This document shows positions 10,576 through 22,642 of a stretch of 64,000 bases of DNA, in pieces (positions within the stretch are counted from its first letter, which is position 1; every line of letters begins with the position of its first letter). The translations under genes were made by a program, and so were the position numbers. The stretch spans positions 19,955 to 83,954 of the forward strand of contig NZ_WTLB01000016.1 of NCBI RefSeq assembly GCF_011378855.1, given 5' to 3'. The notes beneath the pieces are model-generated. The model saw only the letters and a list, made by a program, of their open reading frames with translations. It had not been told where the DNA came from and made no database searches. This stretch comes from Pseudoalteromonas sp. Z1A8. GTDB lineage: Bacteria > Pseudomonadota > Gammaproteobacteria > Enterobacterales > Alteromonadaceae.

Positions 10576-11901
10576 ATGGCGCAAATTTTTAAAGCGAAAA
10601 AAAAACCGCTTAAGCAACAAACATTAGAATTAAATATAACGGGAATGGATCATCAAGGGCGTGGCATTGCTAAGCATAATAATAAAGTATGTTTTGTTAG
10701 TGGCGCATTACAAAATGAAACAGTTAAAGCAATGCTCGTCGAAGATAAAGCTAAATACAGCAGTGCAAAAGTAATTAAAGTTATTAAAGCGAGTGAATCA
10801 AGAGTAGACGCTTTTTGTGAGCACTATAATCAGTGTGGTGGCTGCCAATTACAGCATTTAGAAGTAAGCCAACAAGTTGTAGAAAAACAAACTGCAGTTA
10901 CTCAGCTATTTAGTAAGTTTGCTAAATTAAATAGCTTAAACTGGCAAGCTCCATTATTAAGTAAGTCTGTGCATTACAGGCGCAGTGCTCGCATAGCCGT
11001 TATGTTTGATAAAGCAGCAAAAAAAATGCGTGTGGGTTACAGAGCCAGTGGTTCAAAAAATATTGTCAGTATTAATAAATGTGCAGTACTTGATGAAGTA
11101 TTTGCAGATGTTTTTACACTTTTTGATGATTTAATTAATCAACACAAAGCGCTGCACAGTATAAGCCATTTACAGTTATGCCAAAGTGATGAGAAAAACT
11201 TTGTTGTTATTCGCCACACTAAAGCGATCAACGATGAATTTAAAGCAATAGTGGAACAAGCCTCACAAAGTCAGCAATATCAAATTGTATGGCAAAGCGA
11301 GAGCGATGTAATTGAGCATTCACACTTAGCCATGCCATTTTATTATCTCAAAGAATTTGATCTAAAATTTGAATTTGGTTTAGGTAATTTTATTCAGGTA
11401 AATGCGCAAGTTAACGAAGCTATGTTAAAGCAAGCAGCAAATTGGCTTGATTTAAAAGGTGATGAAAATTTATTGGATTTATTTTGTGGCATTGGTAATT
11501 TCTCATTAGTGCTGGCAAAACAAGCAAAATCTGTAATTGGCGTAGAAGGTGTAACTTCAGCGGTTGCAATGGCTGCTCAAAATGCGCAAACTAACTCTAT
11601 TACCAATGCGCAGTTTCATTGCTTTGATTTAACGCAAAGCATACAGAGCGCCCCATGGTTTAGTAAAAACTTAGATGTGCTTGTACTCGATCCATCTAGG
11701 ACGGGTGCAATGGCTGTATTAGAGCAATTACCTTTAAAGCAGTTTAAAACTATTTTATATGTCTCTTGTGACCCTGTTACTTTAGCCCGTGACAGCGCAA
11801 TTATTTCACAAGCTGGCTTTGATCTTAATAAAATTGGGCTAATGAATATGTTCCCTCATACAGGGCATATTGAAACTATGGCGTTATTTCAACGGAGGTA
11901 G
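10576..11901 (+). CDS. rlmD: 23S rRNA (uracil-1939-C5)-methyltransferase RlmD
   Basis: S-adenosylmethionine-dependent methyltransferase that makes m5U1939 in 23S rRNA. The N-terminal TRAM domain (about 15-75) is followed by the iron-sulfur cysteines Cys81, Cys87 and Cys90 in CEHYNQCGGCQ, with a fourth at INKCAVLD. The SAM-binding motif LLDLFCGIGNFSL and catalytic-cysteine motif VSCDPVTLARD complete the fold. Length 441 residues is close to E. coli RumA. It begins a rlmD-relA-mazG run; relA starts eight bases after the stop, the same order as in enterobacteria. Confidence 0.97.
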   Translation: MAQIFKAKKKPLKQQTLELNITGMDHQGRGIAKHNNKVCFVSGALQNETVKAMLVEDKAKYSSAKVIKVIKASESRVDAFCEHYNQCGGCQLQHLEVSQQVVEKQTAVTQLFSKFAKLNSLNWQAPLLSKSVHYRRSARIAVMFDKAAKKMRVGYRASGSKNIVSINKCAVLDEVFADVFTLFDDLINQHKALHSISHLQLCQSDEKNFVVIRHTKAINDEFKAIVEQASQSQQYQIVWQSESDVIEHSHLAMPFYYLKEFDLKFEFGLGNFIQVNAQVNEAMLKQAANWLDLKGDENLLDLFCGIGNFSLVLAKQAKSVIGVEGVTSAVAMAAQNAQTNSITNAQFHCFDLTQSIQSAPWFSKNLDVLVLDPSRTGAMAVLEQLPLKQFKTILYVSCDPVTLARDSAIISQAGFDLNKIGLMNMFPHTGHIETMALFQRR

Positions 11902-11909
11902 AACGCATT

Positions 11910-14066
11910 ATGGTAGCTACACGACAATCACATCAACAAGATGAGACAACAGATTTTAGCACTCGGCTTTCATTTCTTGCCTTGTCTGAAGAAAAAACAG
12001 AGCTACTTACTAAAGCGCAAGCGCTCTGCGTAAAATGTGATAATGAAAGCAGGCAAACTACTGCAATCGAAATGGTTGAAATTTTAGCTGAGCTAAATCT
12101 CGACCCCGAATCGTTAGCTACTGCGTATTTAACCCCGTATTTTTTAAACGATTTAATATCACTTGAAACCATAGAAGAGCAGCTTGGTAGTAACATAGCC
12201 ATGCTGTTAACTGGGGTTGCACAAATGGCCACTATTAGTACTTTATCGCATCAAGGTAAAGGTACTATGCAAGTTGATAATATTCGAAAAATGTTATTAA
12301 CCATGGTCGAAGATGTGCGCGCCGTGGTCATTAAGCTTGCCGAGCAGGTATGTCATCTACGTAATGTAAAAAATGCGGATGAAGAAGACCGCGTTATTGC
12401 CGCTAAAGAAACGGCTGATATTTTTGCACCACTGGCAAACAGATTAGGAATAGGGCAGTTAAAGTGGGAACTTGAAGATTTATCGTTTAGATATTTGCAC
12501 CCAGGTACCTATAAAAGCATAGCCAAACAACTTGACGACAAACGTCTTACGCGCGAAGCCTATATGGAAGATATGGTTGAACAAGTAAAAACCCGTTTAA
12601 GTGAAGCGGGCATTGAAGCCCAAGTTTATGGCCGCCCTAAGCACATTTACAGCATTTATAAAAAAATGCAGCAAAAAAACTACGAGTTTGATCAGCTTTT
12701 TGATATTCGGGCAATGCGTATTGTCGTTGAACGTCTGCAAGATTGTTATGGTGCACTTGGCATTGTGCACACCAATTGGCGTCATCTTAATAAAGAGTTT
12801 GACGACTATGTAGCAACCCCAAAACAAAACGGCTATCAGTCAATTCATACCGTGGTATTTGGGCCTGAAGGTAAAACAGTAGAAATACAAATTCGTACTA
12901 GCGACATGCATCAAGATGCTGAGTTGGGTGTGGCTGCACACTGGATGTACAAAGAAGGTGCATTACCAGGGCGCGGCTCGGGTTATGAGCAAAAAATTAG
13001 CTGGCTACGTAAGTTACTCCAATGGCAAGAAGAAGTAGTCGATGGCGGTGACCTAGCAGAAGAGCTTAAAAACCAAGTAGTAGAAGACCGCGTATACATA
13101 TTTACCCCAAGCGGCGATATTATTGATTTACCACTTGGTGCTACACCGCTTGATTTTGCTTACTACATTCACTCAAATGTAGGGCATCGCTGTATTGGTG
13201 CAAAAATATTCGGCAAAATAGTGCCGTTTACGCATCAACTTACAACGGGGGATCAGGTAGAAATACTGACCCAAAAACAACCAAATCCAAGTCGTGATTG
13301 GTTAAATCCGTCATTAGGATACATTAAGTCATCACGCGCTAGAGCTAAAATTCATCACTGGTTTAAACAGCTCGATCGCGACAAAAACTTAAGTGCGGGT
13401 AAAGAAATTCTCGACAGCGAACTACAAAAGCTCAATTTAACATACAAAGATTTAGAGCCAGCAATCAAGCGTTTTAATTTTAAAGAGCTGGATGACTTAA
13501 TGGTTGCAATTGGTGCGGGCGATGTACGCCTCAATCAAATGCTTAACTTTGTAAGTGATCGGACAGAAGATGAGCCGGTTATTCGTATTAAAGCGCCTAG
13601 CAAAGTAACCGGTGACAAAAACGGCATTGTGGTTGATGGCGTTGGTAGCTTAATGAGCCATGTAGCCAAATGCTGTCGTCCTGTACCTGGCGATGAAATA
13701 ATAGGTTATATAACGCAAGGTCGAGGGATAGGTGTTCATAAAGAGGATTGTGACTCGTTTAATAACTTAAAAAATCAGCATCCAGAGCGTGTTATTTCAG
13801 TAAGTTGGTCTGATGATATCAACGGCTCGTACGCACTAAGTATTAAAATAGAAGCAACCGATCGTTCAGGACTAATACGCGATATAAGCTCTGTACTTGC
13901 TAACGAAAAAGTAAATGTTTTAAACATGAACGTAAATACGGTTGAAGATAATCAGTTAGCTATATTTACGATGCAAATAGAAGTACATGACTTATCGGGT
14001 ACTAACCGTGTTCTTTCTAAGTTACACCAAATTGAAGGTGTACACGATGCCAAGCGTGGTCATTAA
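11910..14066 (+). CDS. relA: GTP pyrophosphokinase RelA ((p)ppGpp synthetase I)
   Basis: Ribosome-associated synthetase that makes (p)ppGpp when uncharged tRNA enters the A site. Domains along 718 residues: an N-terminal HD-like region lacking the His-Asp pair, as expected for hydrolase-dead RelA; the synthetase with YGRPKHIYSIYKKM and NGYQSIHTVV; a TGS domain (VYIFTPSGDIIDLPLGAT); the helical and zinc-finger-like region with VAKCCRPVPGD; and a C-terminal ACT domain (KIEATDRSGLIRDI). A strong AACGGAGG precedes the start. mazG follows immediately. Confidence 0.98.
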   Translation: MVATRQSHQQDETTDFSTRLSFLALSEEKTELLTKAQALCVKCDNESRQTTAIEMVEILAELNLDPESLATAYLTPYFLNDLISLETIEEQLGSNIAMLLTGVAQMATISTLSHQGKGTMQVDNIRKMLLTMVEDVRAVVIKLAEQVCHLRNVKNADEEDRVIAAKETADIFAPLANRLGIGQLKWELEDLSFRYLHPGTYKSIAKQLDDKRLTREAYMEDMVEQVKTRLSEAGIEAQVYGRPKHIYSIYKKMQQKNYEFDQLFDIRAMRIVVERLQDCYGALGIVHTNWRHLNKEFDDYVATPKQNGYQSIHTVVFGPEGKTVEIQIRTSDMHQDAELGVAAHWMYKEGALPGRGSGYEQKISWLRKLLQWQEEVVDGGDLAEELKNQVVEDRVYIFTPSGDIIDLPLGATPLDFAYYIHSNVGHRCIGAKIFGKIVPFTHQLTTGDQVEILTQKQPNPSRDWLNPSLGYIKSSRARAKIHHWFKQLDRDKNLSAGKEILDSELQKLNLTYKDLEPAIKRFNFKELDDLMVAIGAGDVRLNQMLNFVSDRTEDEPVIRIKAPSKVTGDKNGIVVDGVGSLMSHVAKCCRPVPGDEIIGYITQGRGIGVHKEDCDSFNNLKNQHPERVISVSWSDDINGSYALSIKIEATDRSGLIRDISSVLANEKVNVLNMNVNTVEDNQLAIFTMQIEVHDLSGTNRVLSKLHQIEGVHDAKRGH

Positions 14067-14068
14067 TC

Positions 14069-14866
14069 ATGAATGATAATGCAGCGCTTACACAACTTCT
14101 TAGCATAATGAAAACACTGCGAGATCCTAAGGGCGGTTGCCCGTGGGATCTCAAACAAGATTTTAAATCTATTGTGCCGCATACACTAGAAGAAGCTTAC
14201 GAAGTTGCCGACTGTATTGAGTCAGGCAACTTAGGTGAGCTTAAAGGCGAATTGGGTGATTTGTTATTTCAAATTATTTTTTATGCGCAGCTTGCACAAG
14301 AGCAAAATCTATTTGATTTTAATGATGTGGTAGAGCAATTAAATAACAAGCTTACCCGTCGTCACCCGCATGTGTTTGGTGACAAAAAAGAGCTAACAGA
14401 CGAGCAATTATCGCAACAGTGGCAAGCAATCAAAACACAAGAACGCAGTGCTAGAGCGCAAACAGAATCACCTTCTTTTTGGCAAGATATTCCTGCCAAT
14501 ATACCAAGTTTAAGTAAAGCTAAAAAAATTCAACAACGCGTTGCCGCACTTGGTTTTGATTGGCCAACGTATCATGGTGCACTTGATAAAGTGAGCGAAG
14601 AGGTGCTTGAAGTAAAAGAAGCGATTGAGCAAAACCCGCTATCAGATCATACAGCGGAAGAGCTCGGCGATTTACTTTTTGCGACTGTTAATGTTGTGCG
14701 CCATGTTAAACGCGACCCAGAGCAATTACTGAGAAGTGCTAATGATAAGTTTTCAGCGCGTTTTGAAAAGGTACACGCTTATTTGCACGCGCAAGGAAAA
14801 AGCTTAGATACAGCCACCTTTGAAGAAATGGACAGCGCATGGGATGCGATTAAAAAAGTAAAATAG
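14069..14866 (+). CDS. mazG: Nucleoside triphosphate pyrophosphohydrolase MazG
   Basis: MazG hydrolyses (d)NTPs to monophosphate and pyrophosphate and in E. coli tempers (p)ppGpp accumulation, which fits its place right after relA. Both MazG domains are recognisable: CPWDLKQDFKSIVPHTLEEAYE with GELGDLLFQIIF in the first half, and EEVLEVKEAIEQN with EELGDLLFATVNVVRH in the second. Length 265 residues is normal. Two bases separate it from relA, indicating one operon. Confidence 0.97.
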   Translation: MNDNAALTQLLSIMKTLRDPKGGCPWDLKQDFKSIVPHTLEEAYEVADCIESGNLGELKGELGDLLFQIIFYAQLAQEQNLFDFNDVVEQLNNKLTRRHPHVFGDKKELTDEQLSQQWQAIKTQERSARAQTESPSFWQDIPANIPSLSKAKKIQQRVAALGFDWPTYHGALDKVSEEVLEVKEAIEQNPLSDHTAEELGDLLFATVNVVRHVKRDPEQLLRSANDKFSARFEKVHAYLHAQGKSLDTATFEEMDSAWDAIKKVK

Positions 14867-15013
14867 GTTTAATGTTAAATAGTGCACATTTTTTGTGCGT
14901 GCATTAGCTAATTTTAGCTGGATTGATAAGCAGTGTTTTGGTACAATTTCGCCCCGTCTTGATGATATACCCTTAGGCTCTTCTTTGGGTGTTATATTCC
15001 TTTTAATTCCTGA

Positions 15014-16663
<1,650 letters not shown>

Positions 16664-16666
16664 TTT

Positions 16667-16697
16667 TAAAAGCCGTGCATATTGCACGGCTTTTTTG
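16667..16697 (+). terminator. Terminator after pyrG
   Basis: AAAAGCCGTGCA and TGCACGGCTTTTTT pair around a TAT loop, followed by further T residues: a strong intrinsic terminator four bases after the pyrG stop. This implies eno is mainly transcribed from its own promoter. Confidence 0.9.
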
Positions 16698-16713
16698 TTT
16701 TAAGGGCTGACCG

Positions 16714-16875
16714 ATACCAATTTTATTAAAAACATGAGCATTGTATCGCATTAAATAACTCACTCACTGCGTTAAAAATTACTCATATAGAACAACTATA
16801 TGTCATAATTTCTGCCTTGTTATTGAGCAATTTTCTTAGCGCTATAATAGCTCACTAATTAAATGCAATTGGTAT
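16714..16875. repeat. 162-bp MITE-like intergenic palindrome, copy 2
   Basis: Terminal inverted repeats ATACCAATT (16714-16722) and AATTGGTAT (16867-16875) bound a second element of exactly 162 bp. Internal blocks shared with copy 1 include ACTGCGTTAAAAATT, ATATAGAACAACTA and the TGCCT-GTTAT segment in the same order. It lies between the pyrG terminator and eno, leaving about 60 bp for an eno promoter unless the element itself supplies one. Confidence 0.85.
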
Positions 16876-16902
16876 AAACTATATAAAACGTAGTAAAGTT
16901 AG

Positions 16903-18237
<1,335 letters not shown>

Positions 18238-18285
18238 TATTTATTTTTAACTCCGGTTAAAACAAATATTCAACTTTGATTTGTA

Positions 18286-18312
18286 AATCCTCGCATAAGC
18301 GGGGATTTTTTA
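18286..18312 (+). terminator. Terminator after eno
   Basis: AATCCTCGC and GCGGGGATT form a stem with one G-T pair around an ATAA loop, followed by six T residues. Confidence 0.85.
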
Positions 18313-18347
18313 TGCCTGATACTTTTACTAAAAGAGATGAAAATTCA

Positions 18348-18503
18348 TTGTAGGTATTAAGCTTGCTGACGCGCGCACGCAGTGCGAAAAGGAGGAGCAA
18401 CAAAAAACGAAAACTCTTTATTTAAACCTCAAATTTTTTTATTAAAAAAGGTGAAATACCTTGTAGGCGTTAAGCTTGCTGACGCGCGCACGTAGTGCGA
18501 AAA
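18348..18503. repeat. Pair of 43-bp direct repeats
   Basis: A 43-bp unit at 18348-18390 recurs at 18461-18503 with three or so mismatches; both contain TTAAGCTTGCTGACGCGCGC and end AGTGCGAAAA. Start-to-start spacing is 113 bp. The units are GC-richer than the surrounding DNA and lie between eno and the 3' end of mutH. No open reading frame runs through them. Function is unknown; a dispersed intergenic repeat is the simplest reading. Confidence 0.75.
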
Positions 18504-18538
18504 AGGATTTGCTTAACTCATAATATTTTCTGCACAGC

Positions 18539-19210
18539 TTAAAGCTGAAATTGCTGCTTTAAAATATCACCCGTAAAACTGGTTTTTAAATAAAAGCCAC
18601 GGGGTAGGGTTTTAATTATTTGTCCATTTGGGCCAATAGCATCAGTGACTATTTTACTATGAGCTGCTTTAGGGCGTATTTGCATCGCATCGCCTAAATG
18701 GCCTGATATTTCGTCGACTCTACCTAGTGCAATTAGCTCCATTTGCTCTTCCCAGTCGCGTTGTAATAAAGCGTCTTGTTCAAACGTGGGTTGCCACAAA
18801 AAGCCGCTGCCGATGGTTCTATCAAACGGGGCAATATCACGTTCACTTAATATTGGTAACCATAAAACATGGTTTAGCTTTTTACGCACGCTGCTTGTAT
18901 GCCACGTCATACCTGTAACGTTCATTAAAGGTGTAACTGATACAAAGGTCGTTTCTAGTGGCCTACCTTTATAAGAAATAGGCAGTGTTTTTAGCTCAAT
19001 ACCTAAATCTTCAAAATCTGGAACTGGTTTTGAACCTGCCGTAGCACCCAGTACATATTCAATTAGCTGGCCAGTCCAACCTTTTTCACGCAGCAAATCA
19101 TCAGGGGTTTTAAAATTATATTGGCTAGCAATTTGGCCTAAGGTCAATCCAGCAATACTATTTACGCGCTGCATTAAGTCATTAATTGAAAGAGGTTTTG
19201 ATGGTCGCAT
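18539..19210 (-). CDS. mutH: DNA mismatch repair endonuclease MutH
   Basis: MutH nicks the unmethylated strand at hemimethylated GATC sites after activation by MutS/MutL. Its presence implies Dam methylation in this organism, since MutH is restricted to Dam-containing gammaproteobacteria. The catalytic D-(X)n-E-X-K is Asp65, Glu72 and Lys74 in DFEDLGIELKTLP. Length 223 residues matches E. coli MutH (229). It is divergent from rppH across a long gap, as in E. coli. Its 3' end abuts the 43-bp repeat pair. Confidence 0.97.
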   Translation of the reverse strand: MRPSKPLSINDLMQRVNSIAGLTLGQIASQYNFKTPDDLLREKGWTGQLIEYVLGATAGSKPVPDFEDLGIELKTLPISYKGRPLETTFVSVTPLMNVTGMTWHTSSVRKKLNHVLWLPILSERDIAPFDRTIGSGFLWQPTFEQDALLQRDWEEQMELIALGRVDEISGHLGDAMQIRPKAAHSKIVTDAIGPNGQIIKTLPRGFYLKTSFTGDILKQQFQL

Positions 19211-19264
19211 ACTATTAATTTCGATTGAATAAATACCATAGCCATGATAGCAAATTGGCTAAGC

Positions 19265-19550
19265 CGTGGATATCTCTAGGGTTGTGTGTTTTTTGCTCGC
19301 TTGTTGTTTGTGTTAATTTTGAACATGTTTTAATTAGAGTGCTTTACTTTAAGTTACTGACTCACTTGAGTTTTTTAAAGGTATACGTTCAGTTTTGATT
19401 AAGCCGTTTAAAAGTTGTAAGGATAAATACAACTATATGAACATGTTTATCCACAGAATCTGTGGAGAACACGAGTTTTTCGATCTTGTATTGTGGATTT
19501 GTTTGCAAAATGAGCGCGTTTTACAAAAGTTATGCACAAACTGTGAGTAA
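19265..19550. promoter_or_regulatory. Cluster of DnaA-box-like sites between mutH and rppH
   Basis: Matches to the 9-mer TTATNCACA: perfect TTATCCACA at 19447-19455; inverted TGTGGAGAA (8/9) at 19461-19469; inverted TGTGGATTT (7/9) at 19492-19500; perfect TTATGCACA at 19530-19538; inverted TGTGAGTAA (8/9) at 19542-19550; a weak CGTGGATAT at 19265-19273. The first two face each other five bases apart. E. coli has the DnaA-reactivating site DARS2 beside mutH, so a functional counterpart is plausible. The rest of the 530-bp gap contains the rppH promoter (TATAAT at 19668-19673) and nothing else recognised. Confidence 0.6.
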
Positions 19551-19740
19551 CTAGAGGAAAACAAGAACCGCAATAGCTTCACTTAGTTATTTTTCAAATA
19601 TTTACTCACTTTCTATTAATTTATTGATGCGCTAAAAGCTCAAACTTAGCTAACTAATTGGCTTGGGTATAATAGTATTTGCCGTATTGCGGCTAATGTG
19701 GAACAATCATAAAAAATCGACTTACAAATGAGGCACTAAG

Positions 19741-20259
19741 GTGATTGATGCCGAAGGTTTTCGTGCCAATGTCGGAATTGTGATTTGCAATAATCAGGGA
19801 CAGGTTTTTTGGGCCAGACGTTATGGTCAACACTCTTGGCAATTTCCCCAAGGTGGTGTTGATGATGGCGAAACTGCAGAACAAACCATGTACCGTGAAT
19901 TACACGAAGAAGTAGGGTTGCGACCAGAAGATGTAGAAATAGTCGCAAGCTCAAAACATTGGTTACGCTATAAATTACCCAAACGATTAATCCGCCGAGA
20001 CTCTAGTCCGGTGTGTATTGGGCAAAAACAAAAATGGTTTTTACTAAAGTTACGCTGTAAAGACGAAGATGTAAATTTACTCAAAACCCATCACCCTGAA
20101 TTTGATGATTGGCGCTGGGTAAGTTATTGGTATCCTGTAAGACAGGTTGTATCGTTTAAACGGGATGTTTATCGACGTGTAATGAAAGAGTTTGCTCCTT
20201 TCGCGATGCCTTTTAATAAGAGAGAACAACATAAAGATCATTGGCGAAGCAAAAGGTAG
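19741..20259 (+). CDS. rppH: RNA pyrophosphohydrolase RppH
   Basis: Nudix enzyme that removes pyrophosphate from triphosphorylated mRNA 5' ends and so triggers RNase E-dependent decay. The Nudix box is [20 protein letters not shown] with VGL following. The C-terminal stretch [18 protein letters not shown] is diagnostic for RppH over other Nudix hydrolases. Translation starts at a GTG at 19741: the N-terminus [16 protein letters not shown] aligns with E. coli [16 protein letters not shown] and there is no suitable ATG. ptsP follows after 29 bases. Confidence 0.97.
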   Translation: MIDAEGFRANVGIVICNNQGQVFWARRYGQHSWQFPQGGVDDGETAEQTMYRELHEEVGLRPEDVEIVASSKHWLRYKLPKRLIRRDSSPVCIGQKQKWFLLKLRCKDEDVNLLKTHHPEFDDWRWVSYWYPVRQVVSFKRDVYRRVMKEFAPFAMPFNKREQHKDHWRSKR

Positions 20260-20288
20260 TTAATTTAGAATAAGTAAAGGAGCAGGAC

Positions 20289-22553
20289 ATGCTGGCTACA
20301 CTGAGATCTATTGCGGAGTCTGTATCGCGACAAGCGAATTTAGACAGTGCATTAGTGTGCTTTGTGCAAATGGTTAAAGATGCCATGAAAACCCAGTGCT
20401 GCTCCATTTATTTTGCAGATTACAGCCAAGATAATTTTGTACTTATGGCAACCGAAGGGCTAAACCCCGATGCGGTAGGTAAGTTTAGAATTGGTTTTAC
20501 CGAAGGTTTAGTTGGCCTAGTAGCGCAACGCGAAGAACCTATTAATATTGCATTTGCTAAATCGCATCCTCGTTTTAAGCTCTCTCCTGAAGTAAACGAA
20601 GAAGGCTATAACGCTTTTTTATCTGTACCTGTCGTTCATCAAAAAAAAGTACTGGGCGTTATTGTTGTTCAACAAAAAATGGCACGGGTATTTAGTCAAG
20701 ACGAAGAATCGTTTTTAATAACGCTTTCTGCCCAACTTGCCTCGCAGTTAGCTCACGCCGAGATTAAAGAAATACTACGCCAAGATGAGTCATCTCATCA
20801 AACGTCTGTTTTAAAAGGTGTATCGAGCGCGCCAGGAATAGGCATAGGACAAGCATTTGTTGTATTACCAAAACTTGATTTTAAATCTATTGAGCTTTTA
20901 AAAGACAGTGATGTCACTGAGCAGCGACGTTTATTTACTCAAGCTGTAGCTGCAACGCGCAAAGAATTTAATACCCTATCGATGACGTTAAGTGATTCTA
21001 TTCCGCATGAAGCTCTTGCGGTATTTGATGTGTATCAACAACTGCTTGATGCTAAAAGCTTAGGTCATAATGTTGAAATGCAATTACAAGAAGGCTGGTG
21101 TGCTAAAAGCGCCCTAAAAATTGTAATAGAGCGTTTAATATCTCAATTTAATGCCATGCAAGACCCTTATATAAAAGAGCGTGCTGTTGATGTTAAAGAC
21201 ATTGGCCTTCGTGTATTGCATCATCTTGTAAATACCGAGCACGCTGTTAAAAACTATCCACCCAATACAATTTTAATTGCTAACACTTTAACACCCGCCA
21301 TGCTTGCTGAAGTGCCAAAAGGTCACTTAACTGGCGTTGTTAGTGTAAATGGCTCTGCAAATAGCCATGCGTCTATATTAACGCGTGCGATGGGTATTCC
21401 TGCTATTTGGGGTATAGAGGATTTACCCTTACTGCAGTTTAATGGCAAGCCGATGATTTTAGATGCATTTGCTGGGCGTTTATATATATCGCCTTCACAA
21501 ATGCTGATGGACGAATACACAGAGTTACAGCATCAAGATAACCTACTAAATAACCGCTTTTTAGCAGAGCAAGATTCAGAATCAATTACGCTTGACGGTG
21601 AGCATGTTAGCTTATTATTAAACGCAGGCCTTGAGCTTAATACTGAGCAAAGTAGCGCGCATATTTGTGACGGTGTGGGGCTTTATCGAACCGAAGCGTG
21701 GTTTATGCAAAAGGGTCAGTTTCCTTCGCAAGCAGAGCAAGAAAACTGGTACCGAGAAGTACTAACTAGCTATCATCCCAACCCAGTGGTTATGCGTACA
21801 TTGGATATTGGGGGCGATAAGGTACTTGATTACTTTAATATTACTGAAGAAAACCCATTTTTAGGTTGGCGTGGTATACGCATTAGCCTTGATCATCCAG
21901 AGTTATTTTTAGACCAACTAAAAGCGATGCTTAAAGCAAATATTGGTTTGGGTAATTTAAAAATAATGCTCCCTATGATCAGTGGCACTGAAGAAGTTGA
22001 TGAGTCACTTGCGTTATTTGAGCAGGCTTATTTTGAGTTAAGTGAAAAATACCCAGAGCAAACCATAGAAAGACCTGATATAGGAATAATGCTAGAAGTA
22101 CCTTCAAGTGTATTTATGCTTCCAGAGTGGTCAAAAAAAGTCGATTTTTGCTCAGTAGGTAGTAACGATTTAACACAGTATTTATTAGCAGTAGACAGAG
22201 CTAACGCACGTGTAGCCGAACTTTTTAATCCTTATCACCCTGGTGTACTAAGAGTACTAAATAAAGTGGCGCACGAATGTGAGCAATATGAACTGCCATT
22301 TAGTTTGTGTGGTGAACTAGGCGGCGATCCTGAAGGGGCTATTTTACTTATTGCCATGGGTTACAGACGCCTCAGTATGAACTTATCATCGCTTAATAAA
22401 GTAAAGTGGGTACTTAGGCGTTTAAATGTCAGTGACATGGAACAACTACTAAGTGAATGTTTAGCGCAATCGACAGCTAAACAAGTACTACGTTTAACGC
22501 GAAGCTTTATGCTAGAGCATAAATTAGGTGATTTGTTTTACACCCCAAAATAA
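20289..22553 (+). CDS. ptsP: Nitrogen-PTS enzyme I (PtsP)
   Basis: Phosphoenolpyruvate-protein phosphotransferase that feeds phosphate to NPr and EIIA-Ntr, a regulatory chain linked to nitrogen, potassium and envelope control. The 754 residues comprise an N-terminal GAF domain (about 15-160, distinguishing it from sugar-PTS enzyme I), the enzyme-I N-domain beginning KGVSSAPGIGIGQAF, the active-site His360 in GSANSHASILTRAMGIP, and the PEP-binding barrel with TLDIGGDKVLDYF and CSVGSNDLTQY. It is paired with rppH as in E. coli, preceded by AAGGAG. Confidence 0.97.
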   Translation: MLATLRSIAESVSRQANLDSALVCFVQMVKDAMKTQCCSIYFADYSQDNFVLMATEGLNPDAVGKFRIGFTEGLVGLVAQREEPINIAFAKSHPRFKLSPEVNEEGYNAFLSVPVVHQKKVLGVIVVQQKMARVFSQDEESFLITLSAQLASQLAHAEIKEILRQDESSHQTSVLKGVSSAPGIGIGQAFVVLPKLDFKSIELLKDSDVTEQRRLFTQAVAATRKEFNTLSMTLSDSIPHEALAVFDVYQQLLDAKSLGHNVEMQLQEGWCAKSALKIVIERLISQFNAMQDPYIKERAVDVKDIGLRVLHHLVNTEHAVKNYPPNTILIANTLTPAMLAEVPKGHLTGVVSVNGSANSHASILTRAMGIPAIWGIEDLPLLQFNGKPMILDAFAGRLYISPSQMLMDEYTELQHQDNLLNNRFLAEQDSESITLDGEHVSLLLNAGLELNTEQSSAHICDGVGLYRTEAWFMQKGQFPSQAEQENWYREVLTSYHPNPVVMRTLDIGGDKVLDYFNITEENPFLGWRGIRISLDHPELFLDQLKAMLKANIGLGNLKIMLPMISGTEEVDESLALFEQAYFELSEKYPEQTIERPDIGIMLEVPSSVFMLPEWSKKVDFCSVGSNDLTQYLLAVDRANARVAELFNPYHPGVLRVLNKVAHECEQYELPFSLCGELGGDPEGAILLIAMGYRRLSMNLSSLNKVKWVLRRLNVSDMEQLLSECLAQSTAKQVLRLTRSFMLEHKLGDLFYTPK

Positions 22554-22642
22554 GCTTGTACACCTAATTAATTGCAATACACAGATGCTATTAGTTTTAT
22601 AATCCTTTAATATATAAACCTTCAAAGGTACTTGAGATTACT

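Noticed and set aside
12597..12827. Overlapping plus and minus frames inside relA
   Set aside because: They lie within a conserved synthetase domain and show no start signals or plausible protein features.
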